Source: Streptomyces xylophagus
GTDB taxonomy: Bacteria; Actinomycetota; Actinomycetes; Streptomycetales; Streptomycetaceae
Direction of reading: 5' to 3'
Length of the DNA: 64,000 nucleotides
Assembly: GCF_000716435.1 (NCBI RefSeq)
Contig: NZ_JNWO01000001.1
Coordinates: 186,001 to 250,000 of the forward strand
In this document: piece after piece, positions 27,972 through 36,014 of the stretch
Layout: each line of letters begins with the position of its first letter
How positions within the stretch are numbered: position 1 is the stretch's first letter
Translations under genes and position numbers: made by a program
The notes under the pieces: generated by a model
Databases searched by the model: none
Seen by the model: only the letters and a program-made list of their open reading frames with translations
What the model was told of the DNA's origin: nothing

Positions 27972-29027
27972 ATGAGCGTTCTTCGCGACACGAGCACCGA
28001 CGAGGGCCCGCTGCGGATAGGCGTGCGCATTCCGCCGTGCGACAGGGCGGACCGGTTGGCCCGGACCGTGCGCCGCGCCGAGGAACTCGGCTTCGACCAG
28101 GTGTGGTTCCCCGACTCGCAACTGCTGTGGCGGGACGTCTTCACCACGCTGACCGCCGCCGCCCTCGCCACCGAGCGGATCGGCCTCGGCACCGCCGTCA
28201 CCAACCTCGCGACCCGGCACCCGTCCGTCGTCGCGTCGGCCGCGCGCAGCGTCGCCGAACTCGCGCCCGGCAGGTTCACCCTCGGCCTCGGCGTGGGCAA
28301 CAGCTCCGTCGCACCCGTCGGCCTGCGCCAGACCGGCTCGGCGGAACTGCGTGAGGGGCTGAGCATGCTGCGGGCCCTGCTGGACGGGCGCGACTGGGAC
28401 TTCGAGGGCAAGGTCCGCTCCCGGCTCCGCGATCCCCAGCCCTCCGTACCGCTGCACCTGGCGGCGAGCGGGCCGCGCAACCTGCGCCTCGCCGGCGAGA
28501 TCGCCGACGGCGTCATCCTGCTCAGCGGTGTCTCACCGCGCACCCTCGCCGCAGCCACCGCCCGGGTGAGGGAAGGCGCCGAAGCGGCCGGCCGGAATGC
28601 CGACGCGCTACCGGTGACCGTGTCCGCGTTCTGCGCGGTGACCGACGACATCGAGGCCGAGGCCCGTCTGATCAAACCGATCTGCGCCTCGATCGCGCAG
28701 AACGGCGGCGCGTCGTTCCTCGCACTCGCGGGCATCGAGGTGGACGTCCCGGCGACGGTCGACGGCGTCTATCCGGATCTCGTGCACGCCGAGGACTGGG
28801 ACGAGGCCGTCAGGATCTGCTCGGCCTGGATCAGCGACGAGACGGCCGTCCGCTTCGCCCAGGAGTTCTGCCTCTTCGGTACGGCCGCACAGATCACCGA
28901 ACGGCTCCGCACCCTGCGCGCCTCGGGCGTGACCGACGTGTTCCTCCAGCACGTCGGCTCCTACGACCCGCCCACCGACCTGATCGAGACCATCGGCGCC
29001 TCGGTCCTGCCGGCCCTCCGACGGTGA
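27972..29027 (+). CDS. LLM-class flavin/F420-dependent oxidoreductase
   Basis: A 351-aa luciferase-like (LLM) protein similar to F420-dependent methylene-tetrahydromethanopterin reductases and related monooxygenases. It has the TIM-barrel start (GVRIPPCDRADRLARTVRRA), an active-site strand VWFPDSQLLWRDVF, and GLGVGNSSVAPVGL near the cofactor phosphate site. The ATG at 27972 has only a weak ribosome site. A copy of the shared catabolic promoter element ends 26 nt upstream, so I infer it oxidises or reduces an intermediate of the same pathway as the Rieske and hydrolase genes. Convergent with the amidohydrolase at 29033 with a 5-nt gap. Confidence 0.85.
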   Translation: MSVLRDTSTDEGPLRIGVRIPPCDRADRLARTVRRAEELGFDQVWFPDSQLLWRDVFTTLTAAALATERIGLGTAVTNLATRHPSVVASAARSVAELAPGRFTLGLGVGNSSVAPVGLRQTGSAELREGLSMLRALLDGRDWDFEGKVRSRLRDPQPSVPLHLAASGPRNLRLAGEIADGVILLSGVSPRTLAAATARVREGAEAAGRNADALPVTVSAFCAVTDDIEAEARLIKPICASIAQNGGASFLALAGIEVDVPATVDGVYPDLVHAEDWDEAVRICSAWISDETAVRFAQEFCLFGTAAQITERLRTLRASGVTDVFLQHVGSYDPPTDLIETIGASVLPALRR

Positions 29028-29032
29028 GACGG

Positions 29033-30313
29033 TCAGCGCGCCCCGGCCGCGGGCAGCAGATCCTTGCGTACGACGCCGTCCTGGACGACACACACGATGT
29101 TGCCGGGATCGCCGAGCACGCCGATGTCCGCGAGCGGGTCGCCGTCGCACAGGACCAGGTCGGCGGTCTTGCCCACGGTCAGGGTGCCCAACTGCTCGGA
29201 CAGGCCGAGGAGTTCGGCGGAGACACGGGTGCCGGCGACGATCGCGGCCATCGGGTCCATGCCCAGGTCGACGAGGTAGCGGAGTTCCAGCAGGTTCTGG
29301 CCGTGCGGGCAGACGGCCGCGTCGGTGCCGAGCGCGATGCGGGCGCCCTGGTCGATGGCGCGGGCGATGTTCTCCTTGGTGATGCCCGACCAGCGGACCT
29401 TCTTCTGGTAGTGGTGCTCCGGCATCAGGTCCTTGTCGATGCCCGCGAACACTGTGGACAGGGTCGGTACGACATAGGTCCCGCGCTCGCCCGCCAGGTC
29501 CAGCGCCCGCTCGTCCAGGCCGTAGCCGTGCTCGATGCTGGTGACGCCGCCGCGGATGGCGTTGAGGATGCCTGCGGTGCCCTGCGCGTGCGCGGCGACC
29601 GGCTTGCCGCCGTGGCGCCGGCACTCGTCGACCACGGCCCGGATCTCCTCCTCCATCAGGCCCTCGTCCTCGGGCTGGTCGTAGGGGCTGGCCATGCCAC
29701 CGGTCGCGCAGATCTTGATCACGTCGGCGCCCGCGCGGATCATCCTGCGCACGGCGAGCCGCGACTCGTCCACGGTGTCGGCCAGTTCGGCCATCTCGCC
29801 GCCGCTGAGGTCGGTGCCGTCGAGGAGACGGAAGTCGCCGTGGCCGCCGGTGTGGCTGATGATCCGTACGGCGGTGTGCAGCCGGGGGCCGACGATCCGG
29901 CCGGTCTCCACGGCCGTACGGAACCCGGTCGACAGTCCGCCCAGGTCACGGGCGGTGGTGATACCCGCGTCCAGGGTCTGCCGCAGCCGCGTCGCCGTGT
30001 CGTAGGTCACCAGGACCGGGTCCAGTTCGCCGCGCCGCCCGGGCGGCGAGCCCTGCGCGTACGCGAGGTGGGTGTGGCAGTCGAAGAACCCGGGGAGCAC
30101 GGTCCGGCCACCGGCGTCGATGATCCGGACCGCGGACGCGTCGCCGGGCACGGGTGGGGCCGTGGCCGCCGGTCCGGCGTAGGTGAGCGTTCCCTCAGCG
30201 TCCGCGACGACGACGGCGTCGGTCACCGGGAGAGCACCGGTACCGTCGATGAGGCGGGCGTTCTCGACGCGCAAAATGGTCCGAAAGGTCTCTTGCGTCA
30301 TGGCATCCGTCAT
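29033..30313 (-). CDS. Metal-dependent amidohydrolase, prolidase-like
   Basis: A 426-aa amidohydrolase-superfamily enzyme with an intact binuclear site: HTH in LPGFFDCHTHLAYA (near 80), the bridging Lys in DVIKICATGG (near 200), His in PVAAHAQG and IEHGYGLD, and Asp in ALGTDAA (near 320). The type resembles bacterial Xaa-Pro or N-acyl-amide hydrolases and imidazolonepropionase-like enzymes. It is clearly paralogous to the gene at 39493 (same VIDG/ENA start, HGD, ATGG or TSGG, and DGDPLADI/L tail). The ATG at 30313 has no good ribosome site; the ATG at 30301 is an alternative. Divergent from the AsnC regulator over an 83-bp region with triple repeats. Confidence 0.88.
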   Translation of the reverse strand: MTDAMTQETFRTILRVENARLIDGTGALPVTDAVVVADAEGTLTYAGPAATAPPVPGDASAVRIIDAGGRTVLPGFFDCHTHLAYAQGSPPGRRGELDPVLVTYDTATRLRQTLDAGITTARDLGGLSTGFRTAVETGRIVGPRLHTAVRIISHTGGHGDFRLLDGTDLSGGEMAELADTVDESRLAVRRMIRAGADVIKICATGGMASPYDQPEDEGLMEEEIRAVVDECRRHGGKPVAAHAQGTAGILNAIRGGVTSIEHGYGLDERALDLAGERGTYVVPTLSTVFAGIDKDLMPEHHYQKKVRWSGITKENIARAIDQGARIALGTDAAVCPHGQNLLELRYLVDLGMDPMAAIVAGTRVSAELLGLSEQLGTLTVGKTADLVLCDGDPLADIGVLGDPGNIVCVVQDGVVRKDLLPAAGAR

Positions 30314-30331
30314 GGTGGGGCCGAATCACTC

Positions 30332-30377
30332 CTCGGTATCAGGAACCGCGGTATCGGGGAACCTCGGTATCAGGAAC
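30332..30377. promoter_or_regulatory. Three tandem GGTATC repeats, Lrp/AsnC operator candidate
   Basis: CTCGGTATCAGGAAC at 30332–30346 and again at 30363–30377 flank the variant CGCGGTATCGGGGAAC at 30347–30362. The three units are phased 15–16 bp apart, in the space shared by the amidohydrolase and AsnC promoters. Phased repeats are typical for the multimeric Lrp/AsnC proteins. Confidence 0.6.
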
Positions 30378-30396
30378 AGGCGAAAGGGAGTCTGCA

Positions 30397-31572
30397 ATGG
30401 ACGAGATAACCCCGCGCTACGGTGCAGCTTCCGATCCTGATTTCAGTCGGGCGCGCAGGAATACGCCGTCCCAGGAGGCGCAGGATTTCGCTGCCGCCGA
30501 ACTCGACGAACTGGACCGCGGTGTCGTGCACGCGCTGCAGATTCACCCCCGGGCCCCGTGGACCCTGGTGGGCGACGTCCTGGGCGTGAATCCGGTGACG
30601 GTCGCCCGGCGCTGGCAGCGGCTGGAGGAGGCAGGGCTGGCCTGGGTGACCGCCTATCCGCGGCTGTCGGACTTCCGGATCGTGGTGACGGGCATCGTCG
30701 AGGTCGACACCGAACCGGGCGTCGCCGAGGACGTGGCACGCGCCCTCGCCGCCGAACACGCCGTCGCGAACGTCAAGATCACCGCCGGTGGCCGCGATGT
30801 CGTGACCGCCGTACAGACCCGGGACCTCGACGAACTCGCCCACCTCACCACCCGGCTCTTCCAGCAGACGCCCGGCGTGCGGGCGACCCGCACCCATGTC
30901 TCCACCGGTGTCCCCACCGAGGGCAGCCGCTGGCGGCTGCGCAGTCTGGACGCGGCCCAGTGCGCCCGCATCGAGGCGAGCCACGCCTCGGACGTACCGC
31001 CCGACACCGGCACCGGGACCCCCGCGCTCTGGGACTCCCTGGACGCGCAGATCCTCGAACTGCTCAGCTCCGACGGCCGGATGTCGATCCGCGCCCTCGC
31101 GACCGCCACCGGCGTCGGCCTCACCACCGTGCGCCGCAGACTCCAGTCGCTGCTGGCCTCACGGGTGAGCCTGCGCTGCGACCTGGCCAGACCCCTGTCC
31201 GGCTGGCCGCTGTCGGCGGTCTACTTCGCGTCCGTGCCCGCCCAGTACCTGGAAGAGACCAGCCGCGTCCTGTCCGGCGTACGAGAGGTCCGCTCCTGCG
31301 CGATCACCGCGGGCCCGCACAACCTCGTCATCGACGTATGGCTGCGCGCCCTCGCCGACGTGCACACCTTCGAAGCACACCTGTCGCGCCGCCTCCCACG
31401 CCTCGTGATCGACGACCGCTCGGTGGTCCTGCGCACGGTGAAACACATGGGCCGCATCCTGGACCGCGACGGCCGCTGCGTCGGCGTCGTCCCCCTGCGC
31501 GAACCCCAGGGAACCCACCACCAGGACGACCGCGCCCTCGCGGTCCCGGACGACAAACGCCTCTGGCGATGA
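30397..31572 (+). CDS. AsnC/Lrp-family regulator with two HTH halves
   Basis: A 391-aa double AsnC-type regulator. It has one winged helix at about 35–95 (ELDELDRGVVHALQIHPRAP ... VNPVTVARRWQRLEEAGLA) with its effector region, then a second at about 210–265 (WDSLDAQILELLSSDGR ... LTTVRRRLQSLL) with another effector domain up to ~375. Fusions of two AsnC units are common in Streptomyces. The ATG at 30397 follows AAAGGGAG with 7 nt spacing. It is divergent from a probable target, the amidohydrolase, and 50 nt upstream of the alpha/beta hydrolase at 31623. Its 5' coding region has a decayed relative at 40901. Confidence 0.9.
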   Translation: MDEITPRYGAASDPDFSRARRNTPSQEAQDFAAAELDELDRGVVHALQIHPRAPWTLVGDVLGVNPVTVARRWQRLEEAGLAWVTAYPRLSDFRIVVTGIVEVDTEPGVAEDVARALAAEHAVANVKITAGGRDVVTAVQTRDLDELAHLTTRLFQQTPGVRATRTHVSTGVPTEGSRWRLRSLDAAQCARIEASHASDVPPDTGTGTPALWDSLDAQILELLSSDGRMSIRALATATGVGLTTVRRRLQSLLASRVSLRCDLARPLSGWPLSAVYFASVPAQYLEETSRVLSGVREVRSCAITAGPHNLVIDVWLRALADVHTFEAHLSRRLPRLVIDDRSVVLRTVKHMGRILDRDGRCVGVVPLREPQGTHHQDDRALAVPDDKRLWR

Positions 31573-31622
31573 CGACGAAACTCGCCAACACCCCTCTCCC
31601 ATAAGGCTGTTGAGGACCACAG

Positions 31623-32429
31623 ATGCAATCCACCCACCTCCCCGCGGCCGGCGGCCACCTGCGCCGGATCGACATCCCGGGCGAGGGTCCCGCACGCGTG
31701 TACCTCCACGGCCTGGGCTGCGCCGGCTCCGCCGACTTCGCGGAGATCGCCGCCCATCCCGGCCTCTACGGCGGACGCTCGCTCGTCGTCGACCTCCTCG
31801 GCCACGGCTTCAGCGACCGCCCGAAGGACTTCCCGGGCACCCTGGAGGCCCACGCGGAGACGGTCGCCGCCGTCCTCGACGACTGCGGGATCGCCGACGC
31901 CGTCCTCATCGGACACTCCATGGGCGGCGCCCTCGCGATAGTCCTCGCCGCGACCCGCCCGGACCTCGTCTCCCGGCTCGTCGTGGCCGAGCCCAACCTC
32001 CGTGCCGGCGGCGGACTTTACAGCGGAGCCATCGCCGCCTACCGCGAGGACGACTTCGTCAGCCACGGATTCCGTACGGTCCTGGAGACACTGGAACCCG
32101 ACTACGCGGCCCGGTTCAGAGCAGCGGACCCCGCGATCCTGCACCGCAGCGCCGTGAGCCTGGTGCGCGGAACCACCCCGGGCACGGCGGAACTCTTCTA
32201 CGGCCTTCCCCAGCCGAAGGTGATGCTCATCGGCACCCGCAGCCGCCCCTACGCGGACGAGCCCGCTGTCCGGCAGGCCGGCATCCCGGTCGTCGAAGTC
32301 CCCGACGCGGGCCACCACATGATGCGCGACAACCCCGAGGGGTTCGTGGCGGCCCTGGTCGAGAGTGGTGCGGGGCCCGTGGTCAGTGGGGAGCGCGGAG
32401 GGAGTCGTAGCGAGCGAGTCGGGTCGTGA
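31623..32429 (+). CDS. Alpha/beta-fold hydrolase
   Basis: A 268-aa alpha/beta hydrolase with a canonical nucleophile elbow GHSMGG (Ser99), an oxyanion strand VYLHGLGCAGS (about 27–37), and the C-terminal acid/base region VIEV...DAGHHMMRDNP, giving the catalytic His. The length fits esterases, lactonases or C–C hydrolases. The ATG at 31623 follows GAGG at 7 nt. It follows the AsnC gene and converges with the IclR gene at 32383, overlapping it by 47 nt. Probably co-transcribed with the AsnC regulator. Confidence 0.87.
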   Translation: MQSTHLPAAGGHLRRIDIPGEGPARVYLHGLGCAGSADFAEIAAHPGLYGGRSLVVDLLGHGFSDRPKDFPGTLEAHAETVAAVLDDCGIADAVLIGHSMGGALAIVLAATRPDLVSRLVVAEPNLRAGGGLYSGAIAAYREDDFVSHGFRTVLETLEPDYAARFRAADPAILHRSAVSLVRGTTPGTAELFYGLPQPKVMLIGTRSRPYADEPAVRQAGIPVVEVPDAGHHMMRDNPEGFVAALVESGAGPVVSGERGGSRSERVGS

Positions 32430-33171
32430 TGACGTTCGACGCCTGCGTCAGGGCGGTGAGCAGGCGGGTGATCCTGCTGCCCGCCGTGGGCGCGATGACC
32501 GACAGCGCGCCCAGATAGGCGCCGCCGGCGCCGCGTACGGGCACCGCGACGGCGAGGTAGCCGAGGCGCCGCTCCTCCACCTCGACGGCGTAGCCCTGCT
32601 CCCGAACGCGCTTGAGTTCCCCGGGCAGTTGGGCCGGGCCGAGCGTGTGCGGGGTGCAGCGGACCATCAGGGGGAGGACGCTCGCGAGCGGATACTGCTC
32701 GGGGAGAAGAGCCAGGGTGAGCTTGCCCGCGGCGGTGCTGTGCAGCTGGAGGCGTCGGCCGTCGGCGGTGGAGCGGGCGTGGTTGCGGTGCGTGCCGAGG
32801 TTCTCGACGCACAGCAGCTCGGAGTTGTGCGGTATCGCCAGGATGACGGCGTTGTCCAGGCTCTGGGCGAGGCTCTCGATGACCGGCTTCGCCGCCTCGC
32901 GCAGGGTGCGTTGCTGGGGTGAGCGCAGGCCCATCGTGTAAAGCCGTACACCCAGGCGGTAGTTGCAGCCGTCGCGCTCCAGGAAGTCGGTGGCGACGAG
33001 TTCTTGGCAGAGTCGGTGGACGGTGGCCTTCGCGATGCCGGTGCGGGACCTCAGCTCGGCGAGGCCGAGCGAGAAGTCGTCGTCGCCGAAGGCCGACAGG
33101 ATGAGGCTCACCTTGGCGAGTACCGAGTTGGGCCGCTCGTCGGTCTCCCGCGTCTCGCCGGCGGTGGTCAT
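32383..33171 (-). CDS. IclR-family transcriptional regulator
   Basis: A 262-aa IclR regulator with an N-terminal winged helix (about 15–80: LAELRSRTGIAKATVHRLCQ) and a GAF-like effector domain (about 90–255). The ATG at 33171 overlaps the stop of the preceding hydrolase-fold gene (ATGA), which rules out the longer upstream frame. It is the last gene of the operon amidohydrolase–dppBC–SBP–dppDF–hydrolase–IclR, so it is probably a feedback regulator of that uptake system. It resembles the second IclR protein at 43294 in the HTH (VAKATVHRLCQELV). Confidence 0.9.
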   Translation of the reverse strand: MTTAGETRETDERPNSVLAKVSLILSAFGDDDFSLGLAELRSRTGIAKATVHRLCQELVATDFLERDGCNYRLGVRLYTMGLRSPQQRTLREAAKPVIESLAQSLDNAVILAIPHNSELLCVENLGTHRNHARSTADGRRLQLHSTAAGKLTLALLPEQYPLASVLPLMVRCTPHTLGPAQLPGELKRVREQGYAVEVEERRLGYLAVAVPVRGAGGAYLGALSVIAPTAGSRITRLLTALTQASNVITTRLARYDSLRAPH

Positions 33172-33959
33172 CCCGCCGCCACCCATTCCAGGATGTGCCG
33201 CGAGAACTCCTCGGGGAGTTGCTCCGGTACGGGGACGTGGCCGCCGGGAATGACCCGGGTCTCGCAGCCGGCGTCCGCGAACTTCTCCAGGCCCGGCATC
33301 GAGAAGTGGTCCCCGGAGGCGCAGACGGCGAGGGTGCGGGCGGTGACGAGGGGGAGCCGCTGGTCCATCATCGAGCCCCGTACCGCCACATGCCCTTCCT
33401 CGACCCGGTCCAGCACGGTCAGTGCGTCGATCATGAACCGGTTGAGGGCGGCCTCCTCACCGGGCTCGTAGAACTCCCGCCTGCGGTTCCAGAGTTCGAG
33501 CAGATGCGAGCCGTCCGGCTGGGGGACGACGTGGTCGACGGCCTTGCGCCGGTCGGCCGAGCGCCGCTTCTCCTCGTCGATGAAGGGGGTCGCGGACAGG
33601 AACAGGCTCGCCACCCGTTTCTGGTGGCGTGCGGCGAGTTCCACCGCGATCACCCCGCCGGTGTGATGGCCCACGAGATGGAAGCGTTCCAGGCCGAGTT
33701 CCTCGATCAAGTCGTCGGCCGCGTCGGCGAACCGTTCGATCGTGTGCGGCTCTTCGGGTTTCGCGGAGGCGCCGAAACCCAGGGTGTCCATGGCGATGGC
33801 CCGGTGCGTGGCCCCGACGCGGGGGAGCACCTCCAGGTACTCGGTCCAGGACCGGGGCGTCTGATGGAGCATCAGCACCGGTTCGCCCGTGCCGCATTCG
33901 GCATAGTGCAACTGCCCGAAGCGGCTGGGTACATAGCCGCGGCGCAGTGTGTCCGTCAT
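33168..33959 (-). CDS. Alpha/beta-hydrolase-fold protein lacking the Ser nucleophile
   Basis: A 263-aa alpha/beta-hydrolase-fold protein with a conserved fold outline (LHQTPRSWTEYLEVLP, MDTLGFGASAKP, GGHVPVPEQLP). The nucleophile elbow reads VGHHTGG: His99 stands where Ser, Cys or Asp normally sits. It may belong to a branch with non-hydrolytic or different chemistry. The ATG at 33959 overlaps the stop of the DppF-type gene (ATGA), and its own stop overlaps the IclR start. Tight coupling with a peptide-type importer suggests it acts on the imported compound or on an early product. Confidence 0.8.
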   Translation of the reverse strand: MTDTLRRGYVPSRFGQLHYAECGTGEPVLMLHQTPRSWTEYLEVLPRVGATHRAIAMDTLGFGASAKPEEPHTIERFADAADDLIEELGLERFHLVGHHTGGVIAVELAARHQKRVASLFLSATPFIDEEKRRSADRRKAVDHVVPQPDGSHLLELWNRRREFYEPGEEAALNRFMIDALTVLDRVEEGHVAVRGSMMDQRLPLVTARTLAVCASGDHFSMPGLEKFADAGCETRVIPGGHVPVPEQLPEEFSRHILEWVAAG

Positions 33960-34984
33960 GAGTGACCCCCTGGTTTGTGGCATGCCGTCAGATGGCCGGG
34001 TGTCCGTTCGGTGAGTGCGGGGCGTTCGCTGCGGCAGTGGTCGTCGGCCAGCCAGCAGCGCGAGGAGAAGGGGCAGCCGGTCGGGATGTCCGAGGGCGAG
34101 GGCAGTTCACCTTTGAGGACGATCTGCTCGCCAGGCGCGGTGTCGTCGCCCGGTTCCAGGACGGAGGAGAGCAGTGCCATGGAGTACGGGTGCTGCGGCG
34201 CCTCGAACAACTGCTGGGCCGGCGCGATCTCCACGATCGACCCGAGATACATCACGGCCACCCTCTGGCTGAGGTGCCGGACCACACCGAGGTTGTGCGA
34301 GATGAACAAGTAGGCGATGCGGTCGCGCTGTTGGATCTCCTGGAGCAGATTGAGGATCTGCGCCTGGATGGAGACGTCGAGCGCCGACGTCGGCTCGTCG
34401 AGGACGATGACGGACGGTTGCGGAGCCAACGCCCGGGCGAGCGCGAGGCGTTGACGCTGGCCGCCGGAGAACTCGTGCGGAAAGCGGGTGGCCGCGGACG
34501 CGTCGAGGCCGACCTCCTCCAGGACCTGCGCCAGCCGGTCACGCCGGTCGGCGCGCGCCACGCCTCGGGCGCGCAGCGGTTCCTCGATGCTGGCGCCCAC
34601 CGGCAGCCGGGGGTTCAGCGAGCCGTTGGGATCCTGGAACACCATCTGCACCGCACGCCGGAACGCCTTGAGATCGGCGCTCTGCGGCTTGTGCGTCATG
34701 TCCTTGCCCTCGAAACGCACCGAGCCGCGCGTGGGCCGGTACAGCCTGGTGGCGATCCGGCCCAGCGTGCTCTTGCCGCACCCGGACTCGCCGACCAGGC
34801 CGACCGTCTCACCGGGGTTCAGGGTCAGCGAGATGTCGTCCACGGCCCGGACACCGGAACGGCCCGGGCGGCGTCCGAACTCGTGCCCGATACCGGCGAG
34901 TTCGAGCAGCGGCACCTCTGTGTCCGCCGTGCGGGGCCGATCCGTCGGTTCGCCCACTGACAGGTCCAGCTGCGATTCACTCAT
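33956..34984 (-). CDS. Oligopeptide-type ABC transporter ATPase (DppF-like)
   Basis: A 342-aa ABC ATPase of the Opp/Dpp F type: Walker A GESGCGKS (about 67–74), signature FSGGQRQR, Walker B VIVLDEPTSALD, then the family's C-terminal Cys-rich oligopeptide tail (GCPFSSRCWLADDHCRSERP), which in some relatives binds an iron–sulfur cluster. The ATG at 34984 has GGAGG at 5 nt and overlaps the preceding ATPase gene by 8 nt. It pairs with the DppD-like ATPase to power uptake through the permeases at 37649–39479. Confidence 0.93.
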   Translation of the reverse strand: MSESQLDLSVGEPTDRPRTADTEVPLLELAGIGHEFGRRPGRSGVRAVDDISLTLNPGETVGLVGESGCGKSTLGRIATRLYRPTRGSVRFEGKDMTHKPQSADLKAFRRAVQMVFQDPNGSLNPRLPVGASIEEPLRARGVARADRRDRLAQVLEEVGLDASAATRFPHEFSGGQRQRLALARALAPQPSVIVLDEPTSALDVSIQAQILNLLQEIQQRDRIAYLFISHNLGVVRHLSQRVAVMYLGSIVEIAPAQQLFEAPQHPYSMALLSSVLEPGDDTAPGEQIVLKGELPSPSDIPTGCPFSSRCWLADDHCRSERPALTERTPGHLTACHKPGGHS

Positions 34985-36014
34985 CTTTTCCTCCGGCCGC
35001 CGTCGGGGCTTCCTCCAGGTCGCGCCAGCAACGCGACACCCACCCGTCACCGACCGGCCGCAACGGCTGGGGCTCGGCGCAGGCTTCGGCGGCCAGCGGG
35101 CAGCGCGGTGCGAAGCGGCACCCGGGCAACCGGCGTGCGTCGTCGGTGAGTTGGCCGCGGATCGCGGTCAACGGAGTGCCGTCGCCCTCGCGCATCCGCG
35201 GCACCGCCGCGAGCAGCGCCCGCGTGTACGGATGCCGGGGCGCGTTCAGCACCTGGTCGACCGTGCCGGACTCCACGGCCTGCCCCGCGTACATCACCTG
35301 CACCCGGCTGCACATCGCGGTGATGACACCCAGGTCGTGCGAGATGAGCAGCATGCCCATGCCGTGCTCCTCCTGGAGCGAGCGCAGCAGTCGGAGGACC
35401 TCGGCCTGCACGGTGACGTCGAGGGCGGTCGTCGGTTCGTCGGCCAGCAGCAGGCGCGGGTTGCCCGCCATCGCGATGGCGATGACGACGCGCTGGCGCA
35501 TGCCGCCGGACAGTTCGTGCGGGAACTGCCTGGCCCGGCGCTCGGGGGAGGGGATCTCCACCAGCCGCAGCAGGTCGACGGCCCGCTCCTGTGCTTCCTT
35601 CCGGCCGGCCTTGCCGTGGATGCGGAGCACCTCGGCGACCTGCGCGCCGACCCGCATGCACGGGTTGAGGGAGGTCATGGGCTCCTGGAAGACCATCGCC
35701 ACCCGGTCGCCGCGCAGCTTCTCCAGCTCGGCGGGTGCGCTGCCCAGCAGATCCGTACCGCAGGCCACCAGCCGGTCGGCGCGGACGTCGGCGCCAGAGC
35801 CCAGCAGGCCCATGGCGGCGAGGGCGACGCTGGACTTGCCGCAGCCGCTCTCGCCGATCAGGCCCACCACTTCGCCCTGTTCGACACGGAGATCCACACC
35901 GGAGACGACGTCCGAGCCGCCGAACCCGATGCGCAGTCCGGAGACGTCGAGGACCGGGTCGGTGCCGTCGGCCTCGGCACCGGCCCGAGCGGGAGTCAGG
36001 GTGTCGGGTTTCAC
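34977..36014 (-). CDS. Oligopeptide-type ABC transporter ATPase (DppD-like)
   Basis: A 345-aa ABC ATPase of the Opp/Dpp D type: Walker A GESGCGKSS (about 58–66), signature LSGGMRQR, Walker B LLLADEPTTALD, and the Cys-containing C-terminal oligo_HPY region (GCRFAPRCPLAAEAC). The start is the GTG at 36014, overlapping the stop of the binding-protein gene (GTGA). A longer frame upstream is only an alternative reading of that gene. Works with the DppF-like ATPase. Confidence 0.93.
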   Translation of the reverse strand: MKPDTLTPARAGAEADGTDPVLDVSGLRIGFGGSDVVSGVDLRVEQGEVVGLIGESGCGKSSVALAAMGLLGSGADVRADRLVACGTDLLGSAPAELEKLRGDRVAMVFQEPMTSLNPCMRVGAQVAEVLRIHGKAGRKEAQERAVDLLRLVEIPSPERRARQFPHELSGGMRQRVVIAIAMAGNPRLLLADEPTTALDVTVQAEVLRLLRSLQEEHGMGMLLISHDLGVITAMCSRVQVMYAGQAVESGTVDQVLNAPRHPYTRALLAAVPRMREGDGTPLTAIRGQLTDDARRLPGCRFAPRCPLAAEACAEPQPLRPVGDGWVSRCWRDLEEAPTAAGGKDE

